From positions 620,001-684,000 of the forward strand of contig NZ_FOCZ01000001.1 of assembly GCF_900110245.1 (NCBI RefSeq): a stretch of DNA of 64,000 nucleotides, read 5' to 3'. A program made the position numbers and the translations under genes. Under the pieces are notes generated by a model. It ran no database searches, had not been told where the DNA came from, and saw nothing but the letters and a program-made list of their open reading frames with translations. Position 1 is the first letter of the stretch. Every line of letters starts with the position of its first letter. Shown here one piece after another: positions 1 to 8,200 of this stretch. Source of the DNA: Niastella yeongjuensis. Lineage in GTDB: Bacteria; Bacteroidota; Bacteroidia; Chitinophagales; Chitinophagaceae.

Positions 1-1136
1 CTCAAATTGCCAGCAAACTGGGCCCTTTAAATATTTGCCACGATACCAAATGCACCCGCATTGTAGTGGAAAAACCATTTGGACATGACCTGAAAAGTGC
101 ACATGAACTGAATGAGTTGCTGAAGTCGATGTTCGATGAAACGCAGATCTATCGCATTGATCACTACCTGGGTAAAGAAACCGTTCAAAACATTCTGGCC
201 CTGCGTTTTGCCAATGTGATGTTTGAACCCATCTGGAACCGGAATTACATCGATCATATTCAGATCACCGCCGCAGAAACTGTTGGTCTCGAAAACCGGG
301 GTGATTATTACGAACGTTCCGGAGCCCTGCGCGACATGGTGCAGAACCATATTCTGCAATTGTTGTGTATGGTGGCCATGGAAGCGCCCGTTTCATTCGA
401 CGCTAATGAGATCCGCAACAAAAAAGTGGATGTACTCAACGCCCTTCGCAAATACACAAAGGAAGATGTACACAAATATGCCGTAAGAGGTCAATACTCC
501 GATGGCTGGATGCAGGGCAAAAAAGTACCCGGCTATCGCAATGAGGATAAAATAAATCCCGCCTCACCTACCGATACTTTTGCTGCGGTAAAATTCTATA
601 TCGATAACTGGCGCTGGCAGGATGTTCCTTTTTATGTACGCACCGGTAAACGGCTACATGAAAAGTCAACCGTGATCACCATTCAATTTAAACAGGCGCC
701 CAGTTTCGCATTCCCGCCGGAAGCGGCATTAACCTGGAGGCCCAACAGACTTACCATCAGCATTCAACCGCAAATGGATATCCGCTTACGTTTCCAGGCA
801 AAACGCCCCGGACAAACCGTAGCACTGAACCCGGTTGATATGACCTTTAATTATAAGGAAGCTTATGGCGATAATGATCCCGAAGCATATGAAACCCTGT
901 TGCTGGATGTAATGGAGGGCAATGCCACCCTGTTCATGCGCAGCGACCAGGTAGAGGCTGCCTGGAAAGTAGTTATGCCCATACAGGAAGCATGGGAAAG
1001 CAGGCCACCGGTTGATTTTCCAAACTATGCACCCGATAGCTGGGGACCCGAGGATGCAGAAGCGCTCATCGCCCGTGATGGCCGCAACTGGATCACTTTA
1101 CCCCAGGCCCACCAGGGTGTGCAGGCAGGAGTTTAA
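1..1136 (+). CDS. zwf: Glucose-6-phosphate 1-dehydrogenase, 5' truncated by window edge
   Basis: Oxidises glucose 6-phosphate to 6-phosphogluconolactone with NAD(P)+, first step of the oxidative pentose phosphate pathway, in the cytoplasm. The reading frame is already open from base 3, so the gene starts before the window; the N-terminal part of the nucleotide-binding fold is missing from view. The visible part has the EKPFGHDL segment and the active-site signature RIDHYLGKETVQN, followed by the large C-terminal G6PD domain (DPVDM-type region, MRSDQVEAAW near the end). The next gene in the same direction is pgl, the following pathway step, 116 bp away and separated by a hairpin-forming repeat. 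Identification is secure; only the start is unknown. Confidence 0.97.
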   Translation, partial: QIASKLGPLNICHDTKCTRIVVEKPFGHDLKSAHELNELLKSMFDETQIYRIDHYLGKETVQNILALRFANVMFEPIWNRNYIDHIQITAAETVGLENRGDYYERSGALRDMVQNHILQLLCMVAMEAPVSFDANEIRNKKVDVLNALRKYTKEDVHKYAVRGQYSDGWMQGKKVPGYRNEDKINPASPTDTFAAVKFYIDNWRWQDVPFYVRTGKRLHEKSTVITIQFKQAPSFAFPPEAALTWRPNRLTISIQPQMDIRLRFQAKRPGQTVALNPVDMTFNYKEAYGDNDPEAYETLLLDVMEGNATLFMRSDQVEAAWKVVMPIQEAWESRPPVDFPNYAPDSWGPEDAEALIARDGRNWITLPQAHQGVQAGV

Positions 1137-1142
1137 ATACTG

Positions 1143-1223
1143 TTACAGGTTACAGGTGGCAGGTTTCAAGGAATTTTGAGAACTGCCCCTGTATCCTGAA
1201 ACTTGAAACCTGTCACTGAAACT
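1143..1223. repeat. Heptanucleotide repeat cluster with inverted arms (GTTACAG family)
   Basis: The zwf-pgl gap holds four units on a 7-bp period (ttacagg, ttacagg, tggcagg, tttcaag; 1143-1170) and five on the other side in inverse orientation (ctgtatc, ctgaaac, ttgaaac, ctgtcac, tgaaact; 1189-1223). The arms contain a perfect 9-bp inverted repeat, GGTTTCAAG at 1162-1170 and CTTGAAACC at 1202-1210, so the transcript could fold into a hairpin between the two cistrons. Related clusters lie at 14578-14637 and 38175-38372. Confidence 0.85.
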
Positions 1224-1252
1224 TATTATCGCATAGAAATACAAAAGCTCCC

Positions 1253-1975
1253 ATGCTCCACATTTACAAAACACCTGATGAGGTTAGCCACGCTCTCGCT
1301 GAATGGATCACTACCAACATAGAAACTACCCTGCAGCAACAGGATCGGTTTACGTGGGTGGTAACAGGCGGTAATTCGCCCAAACAGCTGTACGAGTTAC
1401 TGGCGGCTGCGCCTTACCGGGAACGTATTGACTGGAGCAAAATGCATATTTTCTGGGGCGATGAACGTGCAGTACCTTTTGCCGATAACCGCAACAATGC
1501 AAAAATGACCTTTGAGCATTTGCTCGACAAAGTGCCCGTTGTGCGTGAACAGGTGTATATTATGGACACGACCCTCTCACCTGAAGAATCGGCCAAAGCC
1601 TATGAAGCCATCCTGCACAAATACTTTGGCAACGACGGCCCGTCATTCGACCTGGTTTTAAATGGTATGGGTGATGATGGCCATACCCTCTCGCTTTTTC
1701 CACACACCCCTGTTATACATGAACAAAAAGCCTGGGTAACCTCTTTTTATCTCGATGCCCAGCAAATGTACCGGATCACCCTAACGGCCCCCATCGTAAA
1801 CCGGGCCCGCAAAGTGGCCTTTCTCACCTTCGGCGCCAATAAAGCCAACGCCTTATTTGAAGTTTTAAAAGGAGCTCCCAATATTGACCAGTATCCTTCC
1901 CAGATCATTCAACCAGCCAGTGGCCAATTACACTGGTTTGTGGATGAAGCTGCTGCCAGCAAAGTTCAAGCCTAA
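1253..1975 (+). CDS. pgl: 6-phosphogluconolactonase
   Basis: Hydrolyses 6-phosphogluconolactone to 6-phosphogluconate, the step after Zwf. At 240 aa it has the usual length of the DevB/NagB-like family. Visible family motifs are VVTGGNSPKQLYELL near residues 36-51, FWGDERAVPF near 67-76 and LNGMGDDGHTLSLFP near 135-150; the last contains the conserved glycine/histidine loop of the active site. It follows zwf in the same direction and is probably co-transcribed with it despite the repeat in the gap. No second gene of the pathway (gnd) is visible here. The ATG start gives the standard N-terminus. Confidence 0.96.
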   Translation: MLHIYKTPDEVSHALAEWITTNIETTLQQQDRFTWVVTGGNSPKQLYELLAAAPYRERIDWSKMHIFWGDERAVPFADNRNNAKMTFEHLLDKVPVVREQVYIMDTTLSPEESAKAYEAILHKYFGNDGPSFDLVLNGMGDDGHTLSLFPHTPVIHEQKAWVTSFYLDAQQMYRITLTAPIVNRARKVAFLTFGANKANALFEVLKGAPNIDQYPSQIIQPASGQLHWFVDEAAASKVQA

Positions 1976-2289
1976 CATTTAAGTATATATATTTTACTGA
2001 TTTTCAACATCTCAGGAATTAGGATTTTATTTCACTGAATTGGATAAATTTTTGCCTTCCTACATAGGGGAAAAGGCAAAAGTCCGGTTTTTAGTGTAGT
2101 CATTGAGATGTTAATACCCAGTCGAAAAGCACCAGCCAATTGCCCAAACGAAAACTTGCACGTACCATTCATGCAAGTTGCCTTTGCATTTGTAAGGCAA
2201 GCTCCACCCTGTAATCATCTCTCTTTCTTTCTAAATTCCTGGAACTCAAGCTGCAACCTGATTATTTACCATCAAAAAACAATGACGGC
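1976..2289. other. Intergenic region with hairpins between pgl and the glycosyltransferase
   Basis: No convincing gene: the open frame across 2108-2293 lacks any family resemblance and has no start context. Three small inverted repeats are seen. TTTTGCCTT (2050-2058) pairs with AAGGCAAAA (2073-2081) and could terminate the zwf-pgl transcript, although the following T-run is short. ACTTGCA (2154-2160) pairs with TGCAAGT (2172-2178), and GCCTT (2180-2184) with AAGGC (2194-2198); these two lie in the probable leader of the next gene. Confidence 0.5.
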
Positions 2290-3246
2290 ATGACCAAACT
2301 CGTATCTATCATTGTTCCGGTACATAATGAAAGGGAAAATGTAGGCGTAATGGCAAAGGCCATCAAACGCACGTTTGCCGACCTGCCCTACCGCTATAAT
2401 CTGCTGTTTGTTGACGATGGCAGCAGTGACCTGACTTTACATGAAGTAAAAAAACTGGCTCTTCAGGACGATCACGTCCGTTATATCTCCTTCTCCCGCA
2501 ATTTTGGTCACCAGGCCGCCATAAAGGCCGGTTTAGACAAAGCCGATGGAGATTGCATAATTACCATGGATGGTGATATGCAACACCCGCCCAGCCTGAT
2601 ACCCACCCTGCTGGAAAAATGGGAAGAAGGCTACGACGTAGTTTATACCGTTCGAAAAGAAGATAAAAAGCTGCCCTTTTTAAAAAGAGTTACCTCCAAT
2701 CTCTTTTACAGGGTATTAAACTGGCTGAGTGATATCAAAATTGAAAAAGGCACTGCCGATTTCCGGTTAATGAACCGCAATGTGGTTGATGTATTGCGTG
2801 GCCTGGCTGAATTTGAACCATTTTTCAGAGGCCTCGTAAAATGGGCCGGGTTCAAACAGGTTCCGGTTGAATATGAGCCGAACGAGCGTAAATCAGGCGC
2901 TTCGAAGTATACATCCAAAAAAATGATACGGTTTGCCTTACAGGGCATAACCTCCTTCAGTATCAGACCATTATACGCAGCAACTTATATTGGCTTCACA
3001 TTTGCAGCCTTATCGACCTTATATATACCTTATGCCTTGTACAGTTACTATTTTGGCTACACCATCTCAGGTTGGAGCTCATTGATTGTAACTGTTGTAT
3101 TTTTTGGCGGCCTACAGCTGATGATACTTGGGATCATTGGCATTTACCTGGGCAAGCTATTTATGCAAAACAAACACCGACCTGTTTACATTGTAAAAGA
3201 ATCAAACATACATGAGCCGTCAGCGATACATATTGATGAGTTTTGA
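2290..3246 (+). CDS. Family 2 glycosyltransferase, polyprenol-phosphate type (DPM1/GtrB-like)
   Basis: Predicted to transfer a sugar from a nucleotide donor onto an undecaprenyl-phosphate-type lipid at the inner face of the membrane. The 318-aa protein has the GT-A core at residues 5-220: SIIVPVHNERENV, VDDGSSD, FSRNFGHQAA and MDGDMQHPP (metal-binding DGD), then KGTADFRLMNR. Two hydrophobic segments follow (about 228-250 and 262-285), the arrangement of GtrB/ArnC-like enzymes. The polysaccharide deacetylase gene overlaps its 3' end, so the pair probably makes or trims a cell-surface glycan. The acceptor and sugar cannot be read from sequence. Confidence 0.9.
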   Translation: MTKLVSIIVPVHNERENVGVMAKAIKRTFADLPYRYNLLFVDDGSSDLTLHEVKKLALQDDHVRYISFSRNFGHQAAIKAGLDKADGDCIITMDGDMQHPPSLIPTLLEKWEEGYDVVYTVRKEDKKLPFLKRVTSNLFYRVLNWLSDIKIEKGTADFRLMNRNVVDVLRGLAEFEPFFRGLVKWAGFKQVPVEYEPNERKSGASKYTSKKMIRFALQGITSFSIRPLYAATYIGFTFAALSTLYIPYALYSYYFGYTISGWSSLIVTVVFFGGLQLMILGIIGIYLGKLFMQNKHRPVYIVKESNIHEPSAIHIDEF

Positions 3247-4063
3247 TGTAGAAGAGTTTGATATGCCATTGGAGTATAATCAACACCTTTCCATTGAAGA
3301 ACAAATGGAAACAGGCTTCAAGGGCTTGCAAGCTACTATGGCCATTATAAATGGCGCCGATACTTCCTGTACTTTTTTTACAACAGCTAATTTTGCCTCC
3401 TGGTATCCCGATAGCATTCGCCTGATTTCGCGAAAGCATGAAATAGCATCCCATACTTTTTTTCATTCCCGGTATAAAACCGAAGACCTGCTGCAAAGCC
3501 GGCTTGAACTGGAAGATATTACCAATCAACCCGTTTATGGGTTAAGAATGCCACGGTTGAAAAAAGTACCTATGGCTGATGTGATAGCCGCGGGGTACAG
3601 CTACGATTCTTCTGTAAACCCTACCTGGATACCAGGCCGGTATAATGATCTTCACCTGCCGCGTACCACCTACCTCGATCAAAATATGCTGCGTATACCG
3701 GCATCTGTGAGTCCGCGCCTGCGCATACCTCTGTTCTGGCTTGCCTTTAAAAATATGCCCTATAGCCTGTTTAAAAGCCTGGCCATAAAAGCCCTGAACA
3801 AAGATGGATACCTGTGTTTGTATTTTCATCCCTGGGAGTTTACGGACATCTGGGAATTTGAAATACCAGGTTATGCCAAAAGATGGTCGGGCGAAAAAAT
3901 GCAACAACGCTTATACCGCCTCATTAAAGACCTAAAACTGGAGGGCGATTTTACCACCATGTGGGACATGCTTTCAACAACCAGGTCGTTACAACCACGG
4001 CAAATAAATCAGCCCACGGTTGATTTGCAAAAAACCGCTCAGACGGCACCTTTGGCGAAATAA
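3212..4063 (+). CDS. Polysaccharide deacetylase family protein (NodB fold)
   Basis: Cytoplasmic or membrane-associated deacetylase of the kind linked to exopolysaccharide or capsule loci. At 283 aa it shows SFDVEEFD near the N-terminus (the Asp of NodB motif 1) and EIASHTFFHSRY, where HTFFH is the HxxxH metal motif; LRMPR and CLYFHPWEF are the later motifs. The annotated ATG overlaps the upstream glycosyltransferase by 35 nt; an in-frame ATG at 3236 (MSFDVEEF), with stop/start overlap to the upstream gene, is an alternative start that keeps the whole domain. Tight overlap argues for translational coupling and a joint role in envelope glycan synthesis. Substrate unknown. Confidence 0.85.
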   Translation: MSRQRYILMSFDVEEFDMPLEYNQHLSIEEQMETGFKGLQATMAIINGADTSCTFFTTANFASWYPDSIRLISRKHEIASHTFFHSRYKTEDLLQSRLELEDITNQPVYGLRMPRLKKVPMADVIAAGYSYDSSVNPTWIPGRYNDLHLPRTTYLDQNMLRIPASVSPRLRIPLFWLAFKNMPYSLFKSLAIKALNKDGYLCLYFHPWEFTDIWEFEIPGYAKRWSGEKMQQRLYRLIKDLKLEGDFTTMWDMLSTTRSLQPRQINQPTVDLQKTAQTAPLAK

Positions 4064-4076
4064 AGCAATCAGACAT

Positions 4077-4484
4077 TTACTTAAACAGGGCCGCTACCAT
4101 TTCATTGGTTAGCGTCCTATTTCCTTTTGTCCAGAAAGGATTAGGCTCCGGAAACTCATTCCGGCAGTACCCGCCATGATTTTTAAAATCAAAGATGGCA
4201 TGACAATAGTTATTGATCACCAGGGCGCAACATTGCCAGTCTTTCGACCATATAATTCTGATAATACCCTTTCGCTGCTCCGCCGGCACCTCCTCGATGT
4301 TGTAAATATGCAGCGCATCCAGGATCAGCTGTTTTCCTTCCCCATCAAGTGCATATGCATAAAAATACCCGGTATCAGTGTCGTCCTCAAATGCAACTGC
4401 AAACTTGTTTATATCGTTAACACAATCAATAAAGATTGCCTCACCAGCCGTATAGGCCTGCTCTCTAAGTAAGTATCCGTTCAT
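4077..4484 (-). CDS. Hypothetical protein, 135 aa (possibly DUF2251)
   Basis: A small soluble protein without signal peptide or membrane segment. It begins MNGYLLREQAYTAGEAIFID and ends with an FWTKGNRTLTNEMV segment; the central part (AFEDDTDTGYFYAYALD) reads like the DUF2251 family as I remember it, but I cannot confirm that without a profile search. It lies 9 bp downstream of the Dabb gene on the same strand, so the two are probably co-transcribed, and it converges with the deacetylase gene 13 bp away. Function unknown. Confidence 0.7.
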   Translation of the reverse strand: MNGYLLREQAYTAGEAIFIDCVNDINKFAVAFEDDTDTGYFYAYALDGEGKQLILDALHIYNIEEVPAEQRKGIIRIIWSKDWQCCALVINNYCHAIFDFKNHGGYCRNEFPEPNPFWTKGNRTLTNEMVAALFK

Positions 4485-4493
4485 GTGCGCACG

Positions 4494-4901
4494 TTATTTA
4501 GCATCTACAGAATCATACACGATCACCTTGCTCCATAAGTGCGAATAGTCTTCAACAAATTTCAGGTGAATAGGATCTACCTGGTAGCTTGCCTGGTCGG
4601 TACCATTTTCAAACAGACAAAACCACGAAAACACGTAACCCCGCTCAATTACGTCGCGGTTGGTATCGGCGGGTTGACCAATATGAAAGTTTTTGATGGT
4701 TTTTACTGCAGACAGCTTGTGCAAGCCTTCCAATAATTTAGCGCGATCTTCCTTGCTATCGGCATTCTTTAACCAGAAATAAACGTGGTGGATGAATTTG
4801 TTCTCGATCATACGGGGATCTCCATTTTCCGCTAAGGTAACCAATCCACCGGCAAACATCGCTTTTCCGGTATTACTAATAAACTCGCGTCGTGTAGACA
4901 T
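4494..4901 (-). CDS. Dabb (stress-responsive A/B barrel) domain protein with Tat-like leader
   Basis: The N-terminus STRREFISNTGKAMFAGG carries a twin-arginine-like motif followed by a weakly hydrophobic stretch, suggesting export or a remnant of a Tat leader. The rest is a single Dabb ferredoxin-like domain: FIHHVYFWLKNADSKEDR, then FHIGQPADTNRDVIERGYVFSWFCLFEN and DPIHLKFVEDYSHLW. Dabb proteins are small dimeric alpha/beta barrels with varied roles, so no reaction can be assigned. It is divergent from the M48 peptidase gene and leads a two-gene operon with the hypothetical protein downstream. Confidence 0.85.
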   Translation of the reverse strand: MSTRREFISNTGKAMFAGGLVTLAENGDPRMIENKFIHHVYFWLKNADSKEDRAKLLEGLHKLSAVKTIKNFHIGQPADTNRDVIERGYVFSWFCLFENGTDQASYQVDPIHLKFVEDYSHLWSKVIVYDSVDAK

Positions 4902-4969
4902 TTTGTTAGGTTTTAGTAAAGCTATGAAATGACCTGTAGCCAGTATAAGTTTTTAGTTAATTAATTCTG

Positions 4970-4996
4970 ATATTCTAATAGAATATTATATTTTTG
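4970..4996 (+). promoter_or_regulatory. Putative promoter with overlapping palindrome before the M48 peptidase gene
   Basis: TATTTTTG at 4989-4996 matches the Bacteroidota -7 box TAnnTTTG and sits 22 nt before the ATG at 5018. Just upstream, ATATTCT (4970-4976) and AGAATAT (4980-4986) form a perfect 7-bp inverted repeat with a 3-bp spacer, where a repressor would block RNA polymerase. The site lies in the gap between divergent genes. Assignment is by motif only. Confidence 0.45.
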
Positions 4997-5017
4997 ACCA
5001 TACCTGGACTAACGCCC

Positions 5018-6466
5018 ATGAAACCCTTTAATACTGTTATCTGCCTGATTGTATGCTGTTACATTAACAGCGTTACTGCTCAAAATCTTACTTATTACAA
5101 TTCCCCTGTAGACGACGCCAATAAAACCAAAGAATGGATCGATGCTACCGATAAACGGTATAAAAGCGACGTGTCGGCCCTACAGGGAAAAAATAAAAAG
5201 TACTTCGAGGATATCTTCAAAAGCCGTTATGAGAACATCAAAAAGATGTACGATCGAAAGGAGCTTATAACGGAAGCTGGCGCCAACGGTTATTTGCAGT
5301 CCTTACTACATGAGGTAATAAAATCAAACCAGGCCATTGGTTCCATGGAAACCCGGATAGCCTTTTCAAGGGCTTGGTGGCCCAATGCAAGCAGCCTGGG
5401 CGAAGGTACCATCATTTTCAATATTGGCCTGTTTTATAAGTTACAAAATGAAAGCCAGGCAGCGTTTGTATTGTGCCACGAGCTGGCGCACTTGTATTTA
5501 AACCACAGCAACAACGCTATTAACAACTATGTAAATACGGTATATTCCGACGAGTTTCAGAAAGAGCTTAAAAAGATCAATCAAAGCCAGTATCAAAAGA
5601 ATCAACAACTCGACAATCTTACAAAATCAATAACCTTTAACAGCCGCCAGCATAGCCGCGAACATGAAGCTCAGGCTGATAGCATGGCCGTTGAATGGCT
5701 GAAAAATACTCCGTTCGATGTACGTGAGTCACTAACCTGTCTGGCATTATTGGATAGCATCGACGTTGAAAAGTACAATGTAGCACCTGCTTTAAACCGG
5801 GTATTTAATTTTCAGGAATACCCCTTTCAGGCAAAATGGATGCAGGAAGAAAAATCCCTATTCAGCACCATGGCCGCCAGCAGTGAACAGGAAAGCCAAA
5901 AAGAAAGAGACTCCTTAAAAACGCACCCCGATTGCAGCAAACGCATCAGCCTGCTTAAAAGCAAAGTGGAGCAATATTACAAACCCGATAGCCGGGCATT
6001 TGTGGTGAATGAAAAAGAATTCAAACAACTGCAGCATGATTTCGATTATGAGATCATTGATTACCTGTACCGGTCAGACGATGTTTCGCGCAGCCTGCAC
6101 TTTACCCTGCAGATGTTGCAGACACAGCCTGCCAACCCTTATTTGATCACCAATACCGGCCGGTGCATCAATAAATTATTTACTGCACAAAAGAACCATA
6201 CGCTTGGCAAAGTAGTAGATATGCCTTCCCCTTATGGAGATAAGAATTATAATGACTTACTGGAATTTATACAACGCGTGCGTTTGACCGACCTGGGCGC
6301 CTTCAGTTATTATTATTTACTGCACAATCAAAACACGCTCATGTCGAATGAAGATTTTCTGGCAGCATTAATTGAAAGTAAGGCCAATTTCAACAAGCCT
6401 GATGAAAAACAGGCACTGATCGATATGTACAAAAAACAATTCCCTTCAGGAAAATATCATTTTTAA
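5018..6466 (+). CDS. Secreted M48-family zinc metallopeptidase
   Basis: Exported peptidase with a Sec signal peptide (MKPFNTVICLIVCCYINSVTAQ). The catalytic motif HELAH (VLCHELAHLYLNH) lies near residue 155 of the mature reading frame, and the downstream EHEAQADSMAVEWL segment provides the third zinc ligand Glu and the conserved Asp, as in M48/HtpX-like enzymes. About 250 residues follow without a clear domain, probably helical. I chose the ATG at 5018 because it opens the signal peptide and because a promoter box covers the upstream TTG at 4994. The next gene, another secreted protein, follows after 39 bp and may form an operon. Substrate unknown. Confidence 0.9.
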   Translation: MKPFNTVICLIVCCYINSVTAQNLTYYNSPVDDANKTKEWIDATDKRYKSDVSALQGKNKKYFEDIFKSRYENIKKMYDRKELITEAGANGYLQSLLHEVIKSNQAIGSMETRIAFSRAWWPNASSLGEGTIIFNIGLFYKLQNESQAAFVLCHELAHLYLNHSNNAINNYVNTVYSDEFQKELKKINQSQYQKNQQLDNLTKSITFNSRQHSREHEAQADSMAVEWLKNTPFDVRESLTCLALLDSIDVEKYNVAPALNRVFNFQEYPFQAKWMQEEKSLFSTMAASSEQESQKERDSLKTHPDCSKRISLLKSKVEQYYKPDSRAFVVNEKEFKQLQHDFDYEIIDYLYRSDDVSRSLHFTLQMLQTQPANPYLITNTGRCINKLFTAQKNHTLGKVVDMPSPYGDKNYNDLLEFIQRVRLTDLGAFSYYYLLHNQNTLMSNEDFLAALIESKANFNKPDEKQALIDMYKKQFPSGKYHF

Positions 6467-6505
6467 CTCGTTTCCAAAACCTTTAAACATCATTTACTAA
6501 TAATC

Positions 6506-8074
6506 ATGAAAAAACAAGCTACCCTGGCGATGCTGATCGCCTTGCTGTTACTGCAGCAAATCAGTTTTGCCCAGTCAAAACTAAGTATCGATAACATTAA
6601 ATCGGTATACCTGCGTAACTCGGGCCCCATTATCGAGGCAGAAGAAATAAAAGGATATTTTCTGTTTTATCAATCAGACAAGATCGATAAAAACACCAAT
6701 GAATATACCCTGCAGATCCTGGATGAAAATGTGAATAAGGTGAAAAGCATCAAATTCACCGACTCCAAGTACATTCAGCTCATAGAATCAACGTACAACG
6801 GTTCCGACATCATGTTCATGTTCTATGACTCCGATCAAAAACTGCTCGATTACCGCACGTATGGTGTTGATGGCAAACAAAAAAACAGCTATCAACAACC
6901 AATCGATAAAAAGTCAAAAGCTTACATCGAACAGGTACTTGCCGCCAATACAGAAGAAACCCAGAACAAAAGCATCTTTGGCATTGGCAACAGAGGGTTT
7001 ATTACCACAACACCCCTGCGTGAAGGAAGGCAATATACTTATGAAGTGCACTTTTATCAAACAGATAAAAAGAGCCAATGGACATACAATCCTGAAGATC
7101 CGGAGAAAATAGCCAGTCCGCAATTCCTGGGATATACCGATAGTGTGGTAGTGTTTCAGGTAATGAAAAGGGCCAAATTAATGTCGAATAAAAACGAGGC
7201 CTGGCTGTTGGGCATCTACTTGCACAACGGTAAAAAAGCCTTTGAATTCGAAACCAATATTGAAAAATTCAATTTCTTTCCCATGAACGTTGCCTCTTTG
7301 CGCAACACAGACAACTTTATGCTCATGGGACCATATTTCGATAAAGAAGACAATGTACTAAAAGATAAAAGCAAAGGCCTGGGTGTATGGATCCTGAATA
7401 ACCAGGGAAAGATCACCAATGCCAAATACAACAGTTGGGATGGCGACATCAGCAAACATTTAAAGATCGACTCCCGCGGCCGGGTAGATGACCTGGGTTA
7501 TATCTTCTTTCATAGAATTCTGCAAACAAACGATGGTAAGATCTTTGCCATTGGCGAAGGTTATAAAAGAGTAGCCGATGCCGTGGGTATCGGAATTACT
7601 GCATTAAGTGCCATGGCGGGCGGTTACAGCAGCTCCAACAGCACCACCAAAATAAAGATAACCGATATGGTTATGATGCAGTTCGACAATAAATTCGACG
7701 TGGTAAACGCACAGATCTATGACAAAAACAGCAACAGCATGAATTTGATGGGTGGCGATTTTATGAGTGCACAGTTATTGGCTTACCAGATCAAATATGT
7801 GTACAACGGCTTTGACTATGCTTTTTCACAAACCGATAAAGCGCACAGTACATTTGTGGTAGGGTACACTGACTATGTACGCTCCAAAGACTATAAAGGG
7901 TTAACCTTTAATTCCATCAGTTACTATAACAACAACATCACTACCGATAAGATCAACCTTAAAACCTCTTCAAGCAGCATGCGTATTTTACCAGCCAAAA
8001 CCGGCTCGGTAATGATCCTGGAATACTTTAAAAAGGATAAGCGCCTCGATATGCATATTGAGAAGGTGAACTAA
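6506..8074 (+). CDS. Secreted protein of unknown function, 522 aa
   Basis: Begins with a clear Sec signal peptide (MKKQATLAMLIALLLLQQISFAQ). The mature part is rich in alternating hydrophobic and polar stretches, which suggests a beta-rich, perhaps propeller-like, periplasmic or surface protein. A glycine-rich insertion (GIGITALSAMAGGYSSSNS) near residue 355-380 may be a flexible loop or a short buried helix. I recognise no catalytic motif. It directly follows the secreted M48 peptidase gene and ends at a strong terminator, so the two probably form a transcription unit. Conserved uncharacterised families of this size are common in Chitinophagaceae. Confidence 0.8.
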   Translation: MKKQATLAMLIALLLLQQISFAQSKLSIDNIKSVYLRNSGPIIEAEEIKGYFLFYQSDKIDKNTNEYTLQILDENVNKVKSIKFTDSKYIQLIESTYNGSDIMFMFYDSDQKLLDYRTYGVDGKQKNSYQQPIDKKSKAYIEQVLAANTEETQNKSIFGIGNRGFITTTPLREGRQYTYEVHFYQTDKKSQWTYNPEDPEKIASPQFLGYTDSVVVFQVMKRAKLMSNKNEAWLLGIYLHNGKKAFEFETNIEKFNFFPMNVASLRNTDNFMLMGPYFDKEDNVLKDKSKGLGVWILNNQGKITNAKYNSWDGDISKHLKIDSRGRVDDLGYIFFHRILQTNDGKIFAIGEGYKRVADAVGIGITALSAMAGGYSSSNSTTKIKITDMVMMQFDNKFDVVNAQIYDKNSNSMNLMGGDFMSAQLLAYQIKYVYNGFDYAFSQTDKAHSTFVVGYTDYVRSKDYKGLTFNSISYYNNNITTDKINLKTSSSSMRILPAKTGSVMILEYFKKDKRLDMHIEKVN

Positions 8075-8094
8075 TTAGGTTCTTACCAGGATTA

Positions 8095-8132
8095 CAAAGG
8101 GGTTGTCAAAATATTGACAGCCCCTTTGCTTT
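8095..8132 (+). terminator. Rho-independent terminator after the M48/secreted-protein unit
   Basis: A 14-bp stem with a single wobble pair, left arm 8096-8109 (AAAGGGGTTGTCAA) and right arm 8114-8127 (TTGACAGCCCCTTT), closed by a 4-nt loop and followed by GCTTTT. It lies 22 nt after the stop codon. Confidence 0.9.
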
Positions 8133-8200
8133 TAAACTTTATGAAGCAGGAGCTAAGAAATCGCGAGCTTCGTACTTCCTGTTTCTTACATCCTACCTCG

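Noticed and set aside
2108-2293. Open frame of 61 codons before the glycosyltransferase
   Set aside because: No family resemblance, contains two hairpins, and low-complexity composition; treated as leader DNA.
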